The notes: generated by a model from the letters alone, not told the origin. A stretch of 64,000 bases of DNA from Clostridium puniceum (GCF_002006345.1 NZ_LZZM01000125.1:1-64000), one strand, 5' to 3'; shown: positions 37,205 through 47,028, numbered from the stretch's first letter. Program-made: numbers and translations.

Positions 37205-38980
37205 ATGGAATACAATATGTTCAAATTACTAGTGGATAGTATTCCACAACCTATATGGATTAAAGATCTGAATTTAAGATTTATATATGTAAATAAAGAA
37301 TATAAAAAAATATATAGAAATAAAGATGATGATTTTATTGGATTAAGTGACAATGAAATTTTTGATGAAGCAATAAGTAATGAAGGGTATAAATATTGTA
37401 ATAAAGTTATAGAGACTTTAGAACCAATTACAGAAGAAGGGTACTTAAATGGAAACTATAGAAAAATTACTATAATTCCACTTATTAACGGAGACAAGCA
37501 ATTAGTTGCTATAGCTGGCATATATGCAAATTTAAATATAATAAACGAAAAAGATAAGATTATAGAAGAAAAAGAAAATGTACTAAAAGTAGTAATGGAA
37601 ACACTTCCAGGAATGGTTTTTTATAAGGACAAAGATGGCAAATATGTTTATGCAAATAAAGAATTTAATGATTTTTATAATGGCAAAGGCATGGAGGAAT
37701 TAATAGGAAAAACAAATTTTGAGATACACCAATCAAAAGAATTGGCAATTAAGTATACCAAAGAAGATACAGAAGTTTTACAAAATAAGCGAAGTGTAAA
37801 GGCGGAAACAATACTTCAATCAAAAGATGGAAAAGAGATATATACTGAGGCGGTAAAAGTACCTGTAATAGATAAAAAAAATGATGCTGTAGGAGTGGTT
37901 GGACTTATTTTAGATGTTACTGAAAAGAAAAAGTCAGAGGAAGAATTAAAGAGAATAAGTTTTACAGATGTTCTAACTAATTTATATAATAGAACCTATT
38001 TTGAAGAAAAAGCAAAGGAACTTTTAAGTGAAGAACATCTTCCAGTGGGAGTAATTATGGGAGATGCAAATGGCTTGAAATTGGTAAATGATACATTAGG
38101 GCATAGCCAAGGTGATGAATTATTGAAGCTTATAGCAGAAGCATTAAAGGATGTGTGTATAAATGGAGAATTAATATTCAGAACTGGTGGAGATGAATAT
38201 GTAATTTTAGTTCCTAATACCACTGATTATGAATGTGAAAATATTATAAAAAAAATAATAAATCAATGTAAAAATTACAAACATGATTTAATTGATGTAA
38301 GTATATCCTTGGGATCAGCTATAACTGATAATTTAAACAAAAGCATTTATGATGCTTTAAGAGAAGCAGAAGACAAGGTATATAGACAGAAGTTATTGCA
38401 AAAAAACAGTTTGAGCAGTTCCATAATGTATTCGTTGCAAATAGGACTTCAAACTAAGAGCTTGGAAACAGAAGAACATACAGAACGTGTTGTGAATAAT
38501 TCTTTAATTATTGGGAAAAAATTATCACTGCCTATGTCAGTAATGGATGAATTGACAATTGTTGCAAAGTTACATGATATAGGTAAAATAGCGATAAATG
38601 AGGATATTTTACTTAAGCAGGGCAATTTATCGGAAGATGAATTTGAAATAGTAAAAACCCATACAGAAAAGGGATATAGGATTGTAAAAGCATCTAATCA
38701 ATTAGATAATGTGGCTAAAGGTGTATTGACACATCATGAAAGATGGGATGGCAGGGGATATCCTTTAAAATTAAAAGGAGAAAGCATACCATTGATATCT
38801 AGAATTGTAAGTATTGCAGATGCCTACGATGCTATGACTAATAATACTGTTTATAAGAAAGCTTTGAAAAGAGAGGAGGCTATTAGTGAATTGAAAAGGT
38901 GCTCAGGAAAGCAATTTGATCCACATATAGTTAAGGTGTTTGTAGAATACCTCAAAGAAGCTTCCGAAGAGATAAGTTAA
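37205..38980 (+). CDS. PAS-PAS-GGDEF-HD-GYP signalling protein
   Basis: This cytosolic protein of 591 residues has two PAS domains (about 5-115 and 125-240), a diguanylate cyclase domain (about 250-400) and an HD-GYP phosphodiesterase domain (about 405-591). The cyclase signature reads RTGGDEYVILV, with Tyr for the usual Phe, a tolerated change. The HD-GYP part has HDIGKIAI, HHERWDGRGYP and DAYDAMTNN, so c-di-GMP breakdown is likely. There is no membrane segment. GGGGAGAAGTCAG precedes the ATG. It may connect cyclic-di-GMP turnover with motility, but the sensed signal is unknown. Confidence 0.92.
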   Translation: MEYNMFKLLVDSIPQPIWIKDLNLRFIYVNKEYKKIYRNKDDDFIGLSDNEIFDEAISNEGYKYCNKVIETLEPITEEGYLNGNYRKITIIPLINGDKQLVAIAGIYANLNIINEKDKIIEEKENVLKVVMETLPGMVFYKDKDGKYVYANKEFNDFYNGKGMEELIGKTNFEIHQSKELAIKYTKEDTEVLQNKRSVKAETILQSKDGKEIYTEAVKVPVIDKKNDAVGVVGLILDVTEKKKSEEELKRISFTDVLTNLYNRTYFEEKAKELLSEEHLPVGVIMGDANGLKLVNDTLGHSQGDELLKLIAEALKDVCINGELIFRTGGDEYVILVPNTTDYECENIIKKIINQCKNYKHDLIDVSISLGSAITDNLNKSIYDALREAEDKVYRQKLLQKNSLSSSIMYSLQIGLQTKSLETEEHTERVVNNSLIIGKKLSLPMSVMDELTIVAKLHDIGKIAINEDILLKQGNLSEDEFEIVKTHTEKGYRIVKASNQLDNVAKGVLTHHERWDGRGYPLKLKGESIPLISRIVSIADAYDAMTNNTVYKKALKREEAISELKRCSGKQFDPHIVKVFVEYLKEASEEIS

Positions 38981-39062
38981 GTTTATATGAAAATTATAAT
39001 GAGAAAATATTTTTTATAAGCAAATTATTTTAAAAGGCTTAAAAAATCATGAGGAAATGGGC

Positions 39063-39107
39063 AAGGTGTGAATTTGATTGAGAGTAATTAAATTCATGCC
39101 TTTTTAT
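39063..39107 (+). terminator. Terminator after the GGDEF/HD-GYP gene
   Basis: AAGGTGTGAATTT (39063-39075) pairs with AAATTCATGCCTT (39090-39102), with one weak pair, followed by TTTATTAT. Confidence 0.75.
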
Positions 39108-39204
39108 TATGTCAGGAGATTATAGAATTTGGAAGGGATGAAAAACTGAGTTAATCTAGTTTTAAGGTTCGCGAGTATGAAAAAAGAAATATTGAAAGTT
39201 AGAA

Positions 39205-39345
39205 AATATGTAGCTTCACAAAAAATATAGTTAGGAAAAAAATATAGTCTGACCTTGAATATATAGTTAAGATAGTTGAATAAAAGATATATGTTTGGAC
39301 AAAAGATATATGGTTAAGCAAAAGATATAGTTTAGAAAAAATATA
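39205..39345 (+). repeat. Degenerate tandem repeat upstream of csoR
   Basis: About seven imperfect copies of a short unit resembling AAAAGATATAGTTWGG follow each other with a period near 19-21 bp. The clearest pair is AAAAGATATATGTTTGGAC then AAAAGATATATGGTTAAGC at about 39282-39320. It ends at the -35 box of the csoR promoter. It may bend DNA or be slippage debris. Confidence 0.55.
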
Positions 39346-39400
39346 TTGACAAAATAAATTATTGATATATACTTAAAATAACAACACCCCCCGGGGGGGA
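39346..39400 (+). promoter_or_regulatory. csoR promoter and copper operator
   Basis: TTGACA (39346-39351) and TATACT (39368-39373) are 16 bp apart. Just downstream stands CCCCCCGGGGGG (39387-39398), a perfect palindrome that is striking in this AT-rich DNA. It resembles the G/C-rich inverted sites bound by CsoR repressors. Its position over the early transcribed region suits repression that is lifted when Cu(I) binds CsoR. It lies 14 nt before the csoR start. Confidence 0.85.
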
Positions 39401-39413
39401 TGGGAGGAAAAAC

Positions 39414-39680
39414 ATGAGCGAAGAAAGAAAAAAAGCATTGCAATCATTAAAAACGGCAAAAGGTCAAATCGAAGGAATAATAAAAATGATTGAAGACGAT
39501 AGATATTGTATAGATGTTGCAAATCAATTAATGGCAGTACAATCTTTAATAAAAAAAGCAGATTTAATGATTCTTCAAGGGCATTTACGCCATTGTGTTA
39601 AGGATGCATGCAATAACAATAATCCGGAAGAAAAGATAGAAGAATTTAATAAGGTTTTAGAGAAATTACTTTCTAAATAA
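39414..39680 (+). CDS. csoR: Copper-sensing repressor CsoR
   Basis: The 88-residue all-helical DUF156 protein has the Cu(I) ligand set C32, H57 and C61, with the spacing known for CsoR (YCIDVANQL then GHLRHC). Cu(I) binding would release it from the palindrome at its own promoter. GGGAGGAAAAAC precedes the ATG. It is followed by copA and copZ, the expected regulon. Confidence 0.93.
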   Translation: MSEERKKALQSLKTAKGQIEGIIKMIEDDRYCIDVANQLMAVQSLIKKADLMILQGHLRHCVKDACNNNNPEEKIEEFNKVLEKLLSK

Positions 39681-39833
39681 ATTATGAAGAATGTGCAGAG
39701 TGAATGGAATTTAAGTTGTAGAAAAAAATTCTATTTGAGTTGAGAAATATAAAATGAAAGAAAATACATGGCTTTTAACTTTAGTCTTCAACTATAGATA
39801 TTATTTCAAAAAATAAAGAGGTGAGTTTAGATT

Positions 39834-42269
39834 ATGAATAAAAAAGCATTGAAAATAGAAGGAATGACGTGTTCAGCTTGTGCTAACAGAGTTGAAAGAG
39901 TTGTTAAGAAATTAGATGGAGTGGATAGTGCAAATGTTAATTTTGCAACTGAAACGCTGAGTGTTGAATTTGATGAAACGAAGTTAAATAATGAAAATAT
40001 TGAAGCAGCAGTAGTAAAAGCAGGGTATGGTGTTAAGAAAAATTTGAAGACTTATACTTTTAAAGTCGAAGGAATGACGTGTTCAGCTTGTGCTAATAGA
40101 GTTGAGAGAGTTACTGGAAAACTTAATGGAGTTCAAAGTTCAGCTGTCAATTTTGCAACTGAAAAACTTACTTTAAATATTAATGAAGATGAAGTTGGTT
40201 ATGCTGAAATTAAAGCTGTTGTAGATAAGGCTGGATATAAATTAGTTAAGGACGAAGAGCAAGTAGCAACAGAGAAAAAATTAGAGGAAAGCCAAATATT
40301 ATTAATTAGATTTATTGTATCCTTAATATTTACAGCGCCACTACTCATAATAACTATGGGGCATATGTTAGGAATGCCGCTTCCACATATAATTGATTCT
40401 ATGATGAACCCATTAAATTTTGCAATTGTGCAAGTAGTGCTTACATTGCCTGTAATGATAATGGGATATAAATTTTATCGCATTGGTATTAAAAATTTAT
40501 TTAAATTGAGTCCTAATATGGATTCTTTAATTGCTATAAGTACATTGGCAGCATTTATATATGGATTATTTGGTATTTATAAAATAAATTCTGGTGAAAC
40601 AGAATATGCAATGCATTTATATTTTGAATCAGCAGCGGTTATTTTAACTTTAATAACCTTGGGAAAATACTTAGAAGCAATTTCAAAAGGTAAGACCTCA
40701 CAAGCCATTAAGGCGTTAATGAAACTTGCGCCTAAGACTGCAGTTGTTGTGAGAAATAATAATGAAATTGTAGTTCCAGTAGAAGAAGTAGTTGTTGGGG
40801 ATATGGTTTTAGTAAAACCAGGTGAAAAACTTCCTGTAGATGGTTCTGTTATAGAAGGAAGTACAGCGATTGATGAATCAATGTTAACTGGTGAAAGTAT
40901 TCCTGTGGAAAAGTCTATAGGAAGTAATGTAATAGGTGCAAGTATTAATAAAACAGGCTTTATTAAATATAAGGCTACAAAGGTTGGTAAGGATACTGCT
41001 CTTGCTCAAATTGTTAAGTTAGTAGAAGAGGCACAAGGTTCCAAGGCGCCAATAGCAAAACTAGCAGATATCATATCAGCTTACTTTGTACCTACAGTAA
41101 TTATGTTAGCTATAATAGCGTCTATAAGCTGGCTAGTAGCTGGAGAAACACCTGTGTTTGCACTAACAATATTTATTGCAGTACTTGTAATAGCGTGTCC
41201 ATGTGCACTAGGTCTTGCAACGCCAACAGCAATAATGGTTGGAACAGGAAAGGGTGCTGAAAATGGTGTACTTATAAAGGGCGGAGAGGCCTTAGAAATA
41301 ACACATCAAATAAAGACTATCGTATTTGATAAAACAGGTACTATTACAGAAGGAAAGCCTGTAATTACAGACATTGTAACTAATGGAATTTCAGAAAGTG
41401 AAATATTAACCTTAGCAGCAAGCGCTGAAAAAGGATCAGAGCATCCATTAGGAGAAGCAATAGTAAAGGGTGCAGAAGAGAAAAAGCTAGAATTGAAAGC
41501 AATAGAAGAATTTAATGCAATTCCAGGTCACGGAATAGAAGTGAAAATCGATGAAAAAGTTATTTTAGTAGGAAATAAAAAATTAATAAATGAGAAGAAT
41601 ATAGATATATCAGTTTTATCAGAAGAATCAGATAGATTAGCAGCAGAAGGAAAGACACCAATGTATATTGCAGTAGATGAAATTCTAAGAGGTATAGTAG
41701 CAGTTGCAGATACAGTTAAGCCAAGTAGTAAAAAAGCAATAGAAGCTCTTCATGAAATGGGGATAAAGGTTGCCATGATTACTGGTGATAATAAGAAAAC
41801 AGCAGATGCTATAGCGAAACAGGTAGGAATTGATATAGTACTTGCAGAGGTATTACCAGAAGACAAGGCAAATGAAGTAAAAAAGCTTCAAGGTAAAAAC
41901 CAAAAGGTGTCTATGGTTGGAGATGGAATAAATGATGCGCCAGCACTTGCACAAGCTGATATTGGAATAGCAATAGGTTCAGGAACAGATGTTGCAATAG
42001 AATCAGCAGATATAGTTCTTATGAGAAGTGATTTAATGGATGTTATAGCTGCAATTAAATTGAGCCGTGCAACCATTAAAAATATAAAACAAAATCTATT
42101 CTGGGCATTTGGGTATAACGTACTTGGAATTCCTGTTGCAATGGGTATACTTCATATTTTTGGAGGTCCATTACTAAATCCAATGATAGCAGCAGCAGCA
42201 ATGAGTTTAAGCTCAGTATCAGTACTTACAAATGCATTAAGACTAAGAAAATTTACAGTCAACAAGTAA
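39834..42269 (+). CDS. copA: Copper-exporting P-type ATPase
   Basis: This P1B-ATPase pumps Cu(I) out of the cell. The 811 residues begin with two heavy-metal domains, each with GMTCSAC (Cys13/16 and Cys83/86). Membrane helices follow, with CPC in [15 protein letters not shown], the phosphorylation motif DKTGTIT, the SEHPLGEA motif and the hinge [16 protein letters not shown]. The last helices have YNVLGIP and MSLSSVSVL, the Cu(I) signature. The DNA coding the two metal motifs is identical over about 29 bases, which points to recent domain duplication or conversion. GAGGTGAGTTTAGATT precedes the ATG. Confidence 0.96.
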   Translation: MNKKALKIEGMTCSACANRVERVVKKLDGVDSANVNFATETLSVEFDETKLNNENIEAAVVKAGYGVKKNLKTYTFKVEGMTCSACANRVERVTGKLNGVQSSAVNFATEKLTLNINEDEVGYAEIKAVVDKAGYKLVKDEEQVATEKKLEESQILLIRFIVSLIFTAPLLIITMGHMLGMPLPHIIDSMMNPLNFAIVQVVLTLPVMIMGYKFYRIGIKNLFKLSPNMDSLIAISTLAAFIYGLFGIYKINSGETEYAMHLYFESAAVILTLITLGKYLEAISKGKTSQAIKALMKLAPKTAVVVRNNNEIVVPVEEVVVGDMVLVKPGEKLPVDGSVIEGSTAIDESMLTGESIPVEKSIGSNVIGASINKTGFIKYKATKVGKDTALAQIVKLVEEAQGSKAPIAKLADIISAYFVPTVIMLAIIASISWLVAGETPVFALTIFIAVLVIACPCALGLATPTAIMVGTGKGAENGVLIKGGEALEITHQIKTIVFDKTGTITEGKPVITDIVTNGISESEILTLAASAEKGSEHPLGEAIVKGAEEKKLELKAIEEFNAIPGHGIEVKIDEKVILVGNKKLINEKNIDISVLSEESDRLAAEGKTPMYIAVDEILRGIVAVADTVKPSSKKAIEALHEMGIKVAMITGDNKKTADAIAKQVGIDIVLAEVLPEDKANEVKKLQGKNQKVSMVGDGINDAPALAQADIGIAIGSGTDVAIESADIVLMRSDLMDVIAAIKLSRATIKNIKQNLFWAFGYNVLGIPVAMGILHIFGGPLLNPMIAAAAMSLSSVSVLTNALRLRKFTVNK

Positions 42270-42520
42270 TAAAAAATTAAAAATTTACAGTTAATAGTTA
42301 AGAAAGAATGATTTAAGCAGTTGAACAATTTAAGAAGGTTATGATTAGCAAGCAACAATATACAGTCAAAATTCAAACCGAAAATATACTATTAATTATA
42401 CTATGTGAATCAATAATAATATGCAGTGAAAATATGTAATTCAAGAAATACCGAAGACGTTTGAGCTTCAACTTTTAACTCAGAATTCTTAACTCTTAAC
42501 TAAAAGAAAGGTGTGTTATT

Positions 42521-42721
42521 ATGAAAAAGAAAATATTAATTGAAGGTATGAAATGTGAACATTGCGTAGGACATGTGAAGGAAGCCCTAGAAGGATTAGG
42601 AGGTACGTCAGTAGAAGTAAGCCTTGAAAATAACTGGGCTATAGTTGAAACAACAAGTAGTGATGAAGAGTTAAAGGCTACAATTGAAGATGAAGGATAT
42701 GACGTAATTAATATTGAATAA
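42521..42721 (+). CDS. copZ: Copper chaperone CopZ-like protein
   Basis: The 66-residue heavy-metal-associated domain has the CxxC motif at C12/C15 (GMKCEHCVGHVKEAL). It would carry Cu(I) to the CopA ATPase. AGAAAGGTGTGTTATT precedes the ATG. The 250-bp gap after copA holds no gene, only A/T-rich sequence, so it may be on the same transcript or have its own promoter. Confidence 0.88.
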   Translation: MKKKILIEGMKCEHCVGHVKEALEGLGGTSVEVSLENNWAIVETTSSDEELKATIEDEGYDVINIE

Positions 42722-42786
42722 AATGACCAGAAAGATAACATAATAAATCTTCATAATAAAACTATTATAGAACTAATAATAAAGGT

Positions 42787-42830
42787 AAAGGTCAATATAT
42801 CTATACAAATAGATATATTGATCTTTAAAA
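42787..42830 (+). terminator. Terminator of the copper module
   Basis: An 18-bp stem with one mismatch joins 42787-42804 (ending CAATATATCTAT) and 42809-42826 (ATAGATATATTG...), followed by AAAATCG. It ends the csoR-copA-copZ region. Confidence 0.8.
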
Positions 42831-42914
42831 TCGTATGTATATGTATTATTTTCACTTATTAACCAGTTTTTATTGACAGTACTATTGTTCAGTAGGAAAA
42901 TTATTATAGCTTCC

Positions 42915-43103
42915 ATGGATAAAATAAATTTTATTGTAGATAACATGGCAATTAATTCAAAAGAATCAACAACGAATTTTACAAAAATATTAGATTACAT
43001 AACAAAACAGCTATAAGTATGAAACAAGTTGCAGTTACAGCTTGAAAACCAAGCTATACTTGCACAAGACTTAAATGAATTGATAGAGGTATTTAAAATA
43101 TAA
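42915..43103 (+). pseudogene. Possible gene remnant, perhaps a chemoreceptor tail
   Basis: A short frame MDKINFIVDNMAINSKEST ends at a stop. Another frame then reads KLQLQLENQAILAQDLNEL and ends IEVFKI and a stop. The second piece looks like the end of a methyl-accepting chemotaxis protein, but it is too short to be sure. A TTGACA lies at about 42874. The rest of the gap between copZ and the esterase gene holds nothing I recognise. Confidence 0.3.
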
Positions 43104-43165
43104 TTTTTAAAGTAAAGGTTATTGTATTTGCTCTAGTTAAAAATGTATCAGAGGGGAGAAGGTGT

Positions 43166-44065
43166 ATGGAAAGCATTCAAAGTAAATTAGCAAAATTTAT
43201 ACTTAGGATTATTAAATTCAATAAAATATGGAACTTAACTGGTGAAGAGTTAAAAGAAAATATAAGGAAAAGGCAGCTTTCAGAAAATCCTGAACCTCCC
43301 CAAATAATGAAAAAAAGATTTAATATTGTTAAAAATCAACTTAATGGCTATTTTTATTATGTAATGAAACCATTGGGGAAGACAAGTGAAAAACATATCC
43401 TTTATTTTCATGGTGGAGGATATGTTTATGAAATTAATAGTATTCACTGGAATTTTTTAGCTAAGCTATCAAGAGCTTTGAATTGTACAATAACCATTCC
43501 AATTTATCCTTTACTTCCAAACCATGAAGGGAAAGAAATTTTCAATATGATTATGCCTATATATGAAAAAATCATATCAGAGGTAAAGGTTAAGGATATG
43601 GTAATAATGGGAGATTCAGCAGGCGGAGGAATTAGTCTTGCGCTGGGGGAGCTTTTGAGAAAAAAACAAATGCCACAACCAAGCAACATAATTCTAATAT
43701 CACCAGCTTTAGATATGTCGTTTACTAATACTGAAATATATAAAATATCAAAACTTGATCCTATGTTAGCATTACCCTCCTTAATTGAAATTGGCAAATT
43801 CTATGGAGGCAAAAAAGGAGCAAAACACTATTTGATAAGTCCTATTTATGGTGATTTAAATGGTCTAGGTAAAATCAGTTTATTTACAGGAACAAATGAT
43901 ATATTATATCCAGATGCTAAGAAGTTTAAAAATATGGCTGAAGAAGAGGGAGTAAAAATAAACTATTATGAATATCCTCTAATGATTCATATTTGGCCAT
44001 TGCTGATGTTTCCTGAATCAAAGAAAGCAAGGGAGCAAATAATTGAAATCATAAGAACATCATAA
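43166..44065 (+). CDS. Alpha/beta hydrolase, hormone-sensitive-lipase-like esterase
   Basis: The 299-residue protein has the oxyanion motif FHGGGYVYE, the nucleophile motif GDSAGGGISLALGE, the Asp region FTGTNDILYPDA and the His region MIHIWPL, so the Ser-Asp-His triad is complete. This is the HSL-type carboxylesterase pattern. No signal peptide is seen, so it is probably cytosolic. The first 45 residues form a helical cap. GGGGAGAAGGTGT precedes the ATG. Substrate is unknown. Confidence 0.9.
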   Translation: MESIQSKLAKFILRIIKFNKIWNLTGEELKENIRKRQLSENPEPPQIMKKRFNIVKNQLNGYFYYVMKPLGKTSEKHILYFHGGGYVYEINSIHWNFLAKLSRALNCTITIPIYPLLPNHEGKEIFNMIMPIYEKIISEVKVKDMVIMGDSAGGGISLALGELLRKKQMPQPSNIILISPALDMSFTNTEIYKISKLDPMLALPSLIEIGKFYGGKKGAKHYLISPIYGDLNGLGKISLFTGTNDILYPDAKKFKNMAEEEGVKINYYEYPLMIHIWPLLMFPESKKAREQIIEIIRTS

Positions 44066-44107
44066 TTTAAGTTTATTTATATTAGATTGTTTATTTATAT
44101 ATGTTGC

Positions 44108-44161
44108 AATAATAAATCTACATCTAAAAACTTGTAATTATAATCATCTGCAAATAATTTA
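44108..44161 (+). repeat. 54-bp dispersed repeat, copy 2
   Basis: Nearly identical to 26301-26354, with C/T and A/C differences only. It is immediately followed by a member of another repeat family (44183-44270), so the two may be parts of one larger element. Confidence 0.8.
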
Positions 44162-44182
44162 TAGACATAAATATAATATATA

Positions 44183-44270
44183 TATTCTAATAAATAAACT
44201 ACATACACTTAACTCATATTCAGCTACTGTATATGAGTTAAATGTACCAAATTAATTAGAACCTATATAT
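44183..44270 (+). repeat. About 85-bp dispersed intergenic repeat, copy 1
   Basis: The ends read TTCTAATAAATAAACTACAT and AAATTAATTAGAACCTATAT. The middle holds a perfect hairpin, AACTCATAT with ATATGAGTT (44211-44239). Related copies lie in reverse orientation at 47253-47336 and 53660-53742. The rest of this gene-free stretch (44270-44428) has a few loose repeats of TAAAATTTATGACTATTA type. Confidence 0.7.
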
Positions 44271-44428
44271 TAAAGTAAAATTTACAGCAATTAACTTGCT
44301 ATTATTAAGTAAAATTTATGACTATTAAATTGCTACTATAATCAGAATTTATTAGAGTTAGTTTGTTATTATAATTAGAACTTCTAGTAAGTACTATAAT
44401 TACAATTAATTTTAAAGTCTTATAATTA

Positions 44429-45631
44429 CTAATTTAAAGTTTGCTTTATTTTGTTGACAGCATAATCTAAGGCACTTTCAAGGTTAGCATTATTTTTACC
44501 AGCACCTTGAGCTTGGAGTGGACTTCCGCCTCCTTTACCATCAATAAGAGATATAGCATCTTTTAATAGGTCATTCATTTTTACATCTTTAACATCTTTA
44601 GAGCAGGCAAATATAAGATTTACTTTGTCATCAGATTTTATGGCCATTAGAGCAATTGTATTTTGATTTTCAACAAGCTTAGAAGTAAGATTGTTTACAT
44701 ACTTTAGATTTTCGTCGTCAAATATTTCTTTGATAATTCTTATATTATTTACTTTAACTGCATTATCAAGAATTTCTTTAACTTGGTATTTCGCAAGTAA
44801 AATATTTAAGCTCTTATTATTTTCATTGGCTTCACGCAAGCTTTCATTTAAATTTTTAATTCCATTTATAGCTTCATTTTCATTACAATTTAAGTATTTG
44901 CAAATAGAGTTTTGAAATTCATCCTTTTTAAACGAATCAGAAACAGCACGTTTACCAGCTAAGAATTCTATTCTTGTACCTTCTTTGTGCTTTTCGAATT
45001 TCTTTATTTTAATAAGTCTTAAATCTTGTGTTGATGCAGGATGAAGACCGCAACAAGCATTAATATCAAAATTACCAATTTTAACAACTCTTATATCTTC
45101 AGCAGTATTTGGAAGTGCACGTCTAAGTGATAGTTTTTTCAATTCAGCTTTAGTTGGAACAAAGGATTCCACAGGTATAGCCTCACCTATAGCTTTATTT
45201 GCAAGTCTTTCAGCTTCTCTTATCTGATCTTCAGTAAAAACTCCATAAATATCAACAGAGCTTATATCACTGCCTAAATGTATTGCAAAGGTATTTGCAT
45301 TGAAAAGATTGAAGAAAGTACCTGATAAAACGTGTTGGCCTAAATGTTGATGCATACCATCAAGTCTTCTTTCCCAGTCAATTTCACATTTAACTCTATG
45401 TATTTTAATAGGTTTCTTTTCAACTACGTGATAAATAACATCCTCCTTTTCATAAACATCAAGAATTTTTTGATCTTCTAGAGTGCCAAGGTCACAGCTT
45501 TGACCGCCACCACCTGGGAAAAATGCTGTTTTATCTAATGTAACATGAAATTTATTGTCAAAATCTTTTATATCAACAATTTCAGCAGTAAATTCCTTAA
45601 GATATTGATTGTCATAATAAATTTTTTCCAT
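44429..45631 (-). CDS. Stand-alone alanyl-tRNA editing protein (AlaX-L type) with DHHA1 domain
   Basis: This trans-editing protein of about 400 residues should hydrolyse mischarged Ser- or Gly-tRNA-Ala. It has the N-terminal block FFPGGGGQSCDLG and the zinc motifs GMHQHLGQHVLSG (HxxxH) and NACCGLHP (Cys...His). A coiled coil and a C-terminal DHHA1-like domain ending GKGGGSPLQAQGAGKNNANLE follow. It lacks the aminoacylation and tRNA-recognition parts of AlaRS. A GTG at 45649 overlaps GGAGG, so the ATG at 45631 was chosen. Confidence 0.88.
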   Translation of the reverse strand: MEKIYYDNQYLKEFTAEIVDIKDFDNKFHVTLDKTAFFPGGGGQSCDLGTLEDQKILDVYEKEDVIYHVVEKKPIKIHRVKCEIDWERRLDGMHQHLGQHVLSGTFFNLFNANTFAIHLGSDISSVDIYGVFTEDQIREAERLANKAIGEAIPVESFVPTKAELKKLSLRRALPNTAEDIRVVKIGNFDINACCGLHPASTQDLRLIKIKKFEKHKEGTRIEFLAGKRAVSDSFKKDEFQNSICKYLNCNENEAINGIKNLNESLREANENNKSLNILLAKYQVKEILDNAVKVNNIRIIKEIFDDENLKYVNNLTSKLVENQNTIALMAIKSDDKVNLIFACSKDVKDVKMNDLLKDAISLIDGKGGGSPLQAQGAGKNNANLESALDYAVNKIKQTLN

Positions 45632-45875
45632 ATGTAAACTGTCCTCCACAAAATATATTTTTATCTAAGGCTCAGCTATATATAGTATTAAGTAATAGTT
45701 TGTGCAACCTGAGTCTAAGAATAATTTAATAATATTATTATAACAGATAGAAGATTATTAAGCATATTCAAAGATAAGTAAAAAGTTATCTAGAAAACAT
45801 AAAGTGAAAAATGTTTAAATAACATAAAGTAGAAGATTGTCTCAAAAATATAAAGCAAAAAAGTTGGTTAGAAAA

Positions 45876-45934
45876 ATAAAATTAATATATTAGATAGCCA
45901 CATATATAACGGTTCTCTAATATATTAATTTTAT
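45876..45934. repeat. Long perfect hairpin (19-bp stem)
   Basis: ATAAAATTAATATATTAGA (45876-45894) is a perfect inverted copy of 45916-45934, around a 21-base loop. It may be the promoter-side debris of a mobile element or an unusual structure upstream of the AlaX gene. No T-tract specific to either strand settles its role. Confidence 0.6.
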
Positions 45935-45940
45935 ATAATC

Positions 45941-46075
45941 TGTTTTAAAGAAATGTTGTTATGAATTTTCATCCATAACAATATTTTTTTAAAGTATGTT
46001 ATTGTGTACCAGCTTACTTTAAATACTTGTCCGTTCTAAAATCTATTAGAATGTTAACAACATTTATTTAAAACA
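45941..46075. mobile_element. MITE-like element sharing ends with the IS1595-like element
   Basis: This 135-bp non-coding block begins TGTTTTAAAGAAATGTTG. Its other end, read inward from 46075, is TGTTTTAAATAAATGTTG; the match covers 21 bp with one difference. The same end sequence bounds the IS1595-like element at 33494-34674. An internal hairpin, TTGTTATG with CATAACAA followed by seven T (about 45957-45989), could terminate transcription. It looks like a deletion derivative mobilised by the transposase. Confidence 0.6.
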
Positions 46076-46278
46076 TTCACCTAAATAAAAATTTTGATAA
46101 ATACTTAGGGTATAGGGCTATAAATTTGTGCATTATTAATTAAGATTTTTCATAATTAAAATATAAAATAATTAGATACAAAATACTTTGTATTTACATT
46201 AGGTGAACATACTATAATGTTGATGAAGAAAAATATATAAATTAATTATCAAATTTCCTCAATTAGTTGAATTACTAA

Positions 46279-47028
46279 TTATAATTTCATGATTGTATCA
46301 TTTTTTAATGAACTTAAACCTTCAGGTGTATGAGTTGATAAATATACTGTATTATTTTCTTTTATAAAAGATCTTACACCGTTCAATGTTTCTTTTGCTA
46401 AGTCTTTATCTTCAAAAACAACTGATAATTGATTTTGTCTTAAAGCTTCATCAGTATAAGTAATATCACCATGAATCATATAATGTTTGTCACCATCTTT
46501 AACTAAAATTAAAGAATTACCAGTAGTATGTCCATAAGCAGGAATCATAACAATATTTTCACTTATAATTTCACTTTTCTCGAAGTTTTTGTATTCTCCA
46601 TCTTTAAAATCAACTCTAACTACATTTTCACCATTTAAATTCATTGCATCTGCTTCTATGCGAGAAAGATAGATTTTAGCATGGTCAAATAATCTTAATT
46701 CACCAGCATGGTCTGGATGCTTGTGAGTTAAAAGTACTTTAGTAATATCCTTTGGTTCATATCCTATAGATTTTAAAGCTGTTTTGAAATCTGCAACTTT
46801 TTCACCCATGTATAACATTTGATCAGGCTTAGGCTCAAAATCAGGAGTTTCAACTGGTAGCCCTGTATCTACTAAAATAACATCATTACCTGTATCAACT
46901 AAATAATTTTGTAAGCTTGCTCCATATTTTTTGTTAGGGTTAATTTTTTCTTTTTCAAGTGAGCCTCCTAATGCAAAGGCTTCTTTCATTTCTCCATTTT
47001 TGTAAAATTCTAAAGCTAATATTTTCAT
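46279..47028 (-). CDS. Metallo-beta-lactamase-fold hydrolase, lactonase-like
   Basis: The 249-residue enzyme has the metal motif LLTHKHPDHAGEL (HxHxDH), a further His in AYGHTTGNSL, an Asp in MIHGDITYTDEAL and a His near the end in LSTHTPEG. The start NYLVDTGNDVILVDTGLP is typical. The layout resembles N-acyl-homoserine lactonases of the AttM/AiiA group, but the family acts on many esters and the substrate is not proven. It stands alone; GGAGGAATGAATT precedes the ATG on the minus strand. Confidence 0.83.
   Translation of the reverse strand: MKILALEFYKNGEMKEAFALGGSLEKEKINPNKKYGASLQNYLVDTGNDVILVDTGLPVETPDFEPKPDQMLYMGEKVADFKTALKSIGYEPKDITKVLLTHKHPDHAGELRLFDHAKIYLSRIEADAMNLNGENVVRVDFKDGEYKNFEKSEIISENIVMIPAYGHTTGNSLILVKDGDKHYMIHGDITYTDEALRQNQLSVVFEDKDLAKETLNGVRSFIKENNTVYLSTHTPEGLSSLKNDTIMKL

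Noticed and set aside
37205..38980. Inactive GGDEF domain because the motif reads GGDEY
   Set aside because: The Gly-Gly-Asp-Glu core is intact and the last position tolerates Tyr, so activity cannot be excluded.
39205..39345. CRISPR array from the regularly spaced repeats before csoR
   Set aside because: Units are short, degenerate and contiguous, with no spacers and no cas genes nearby.
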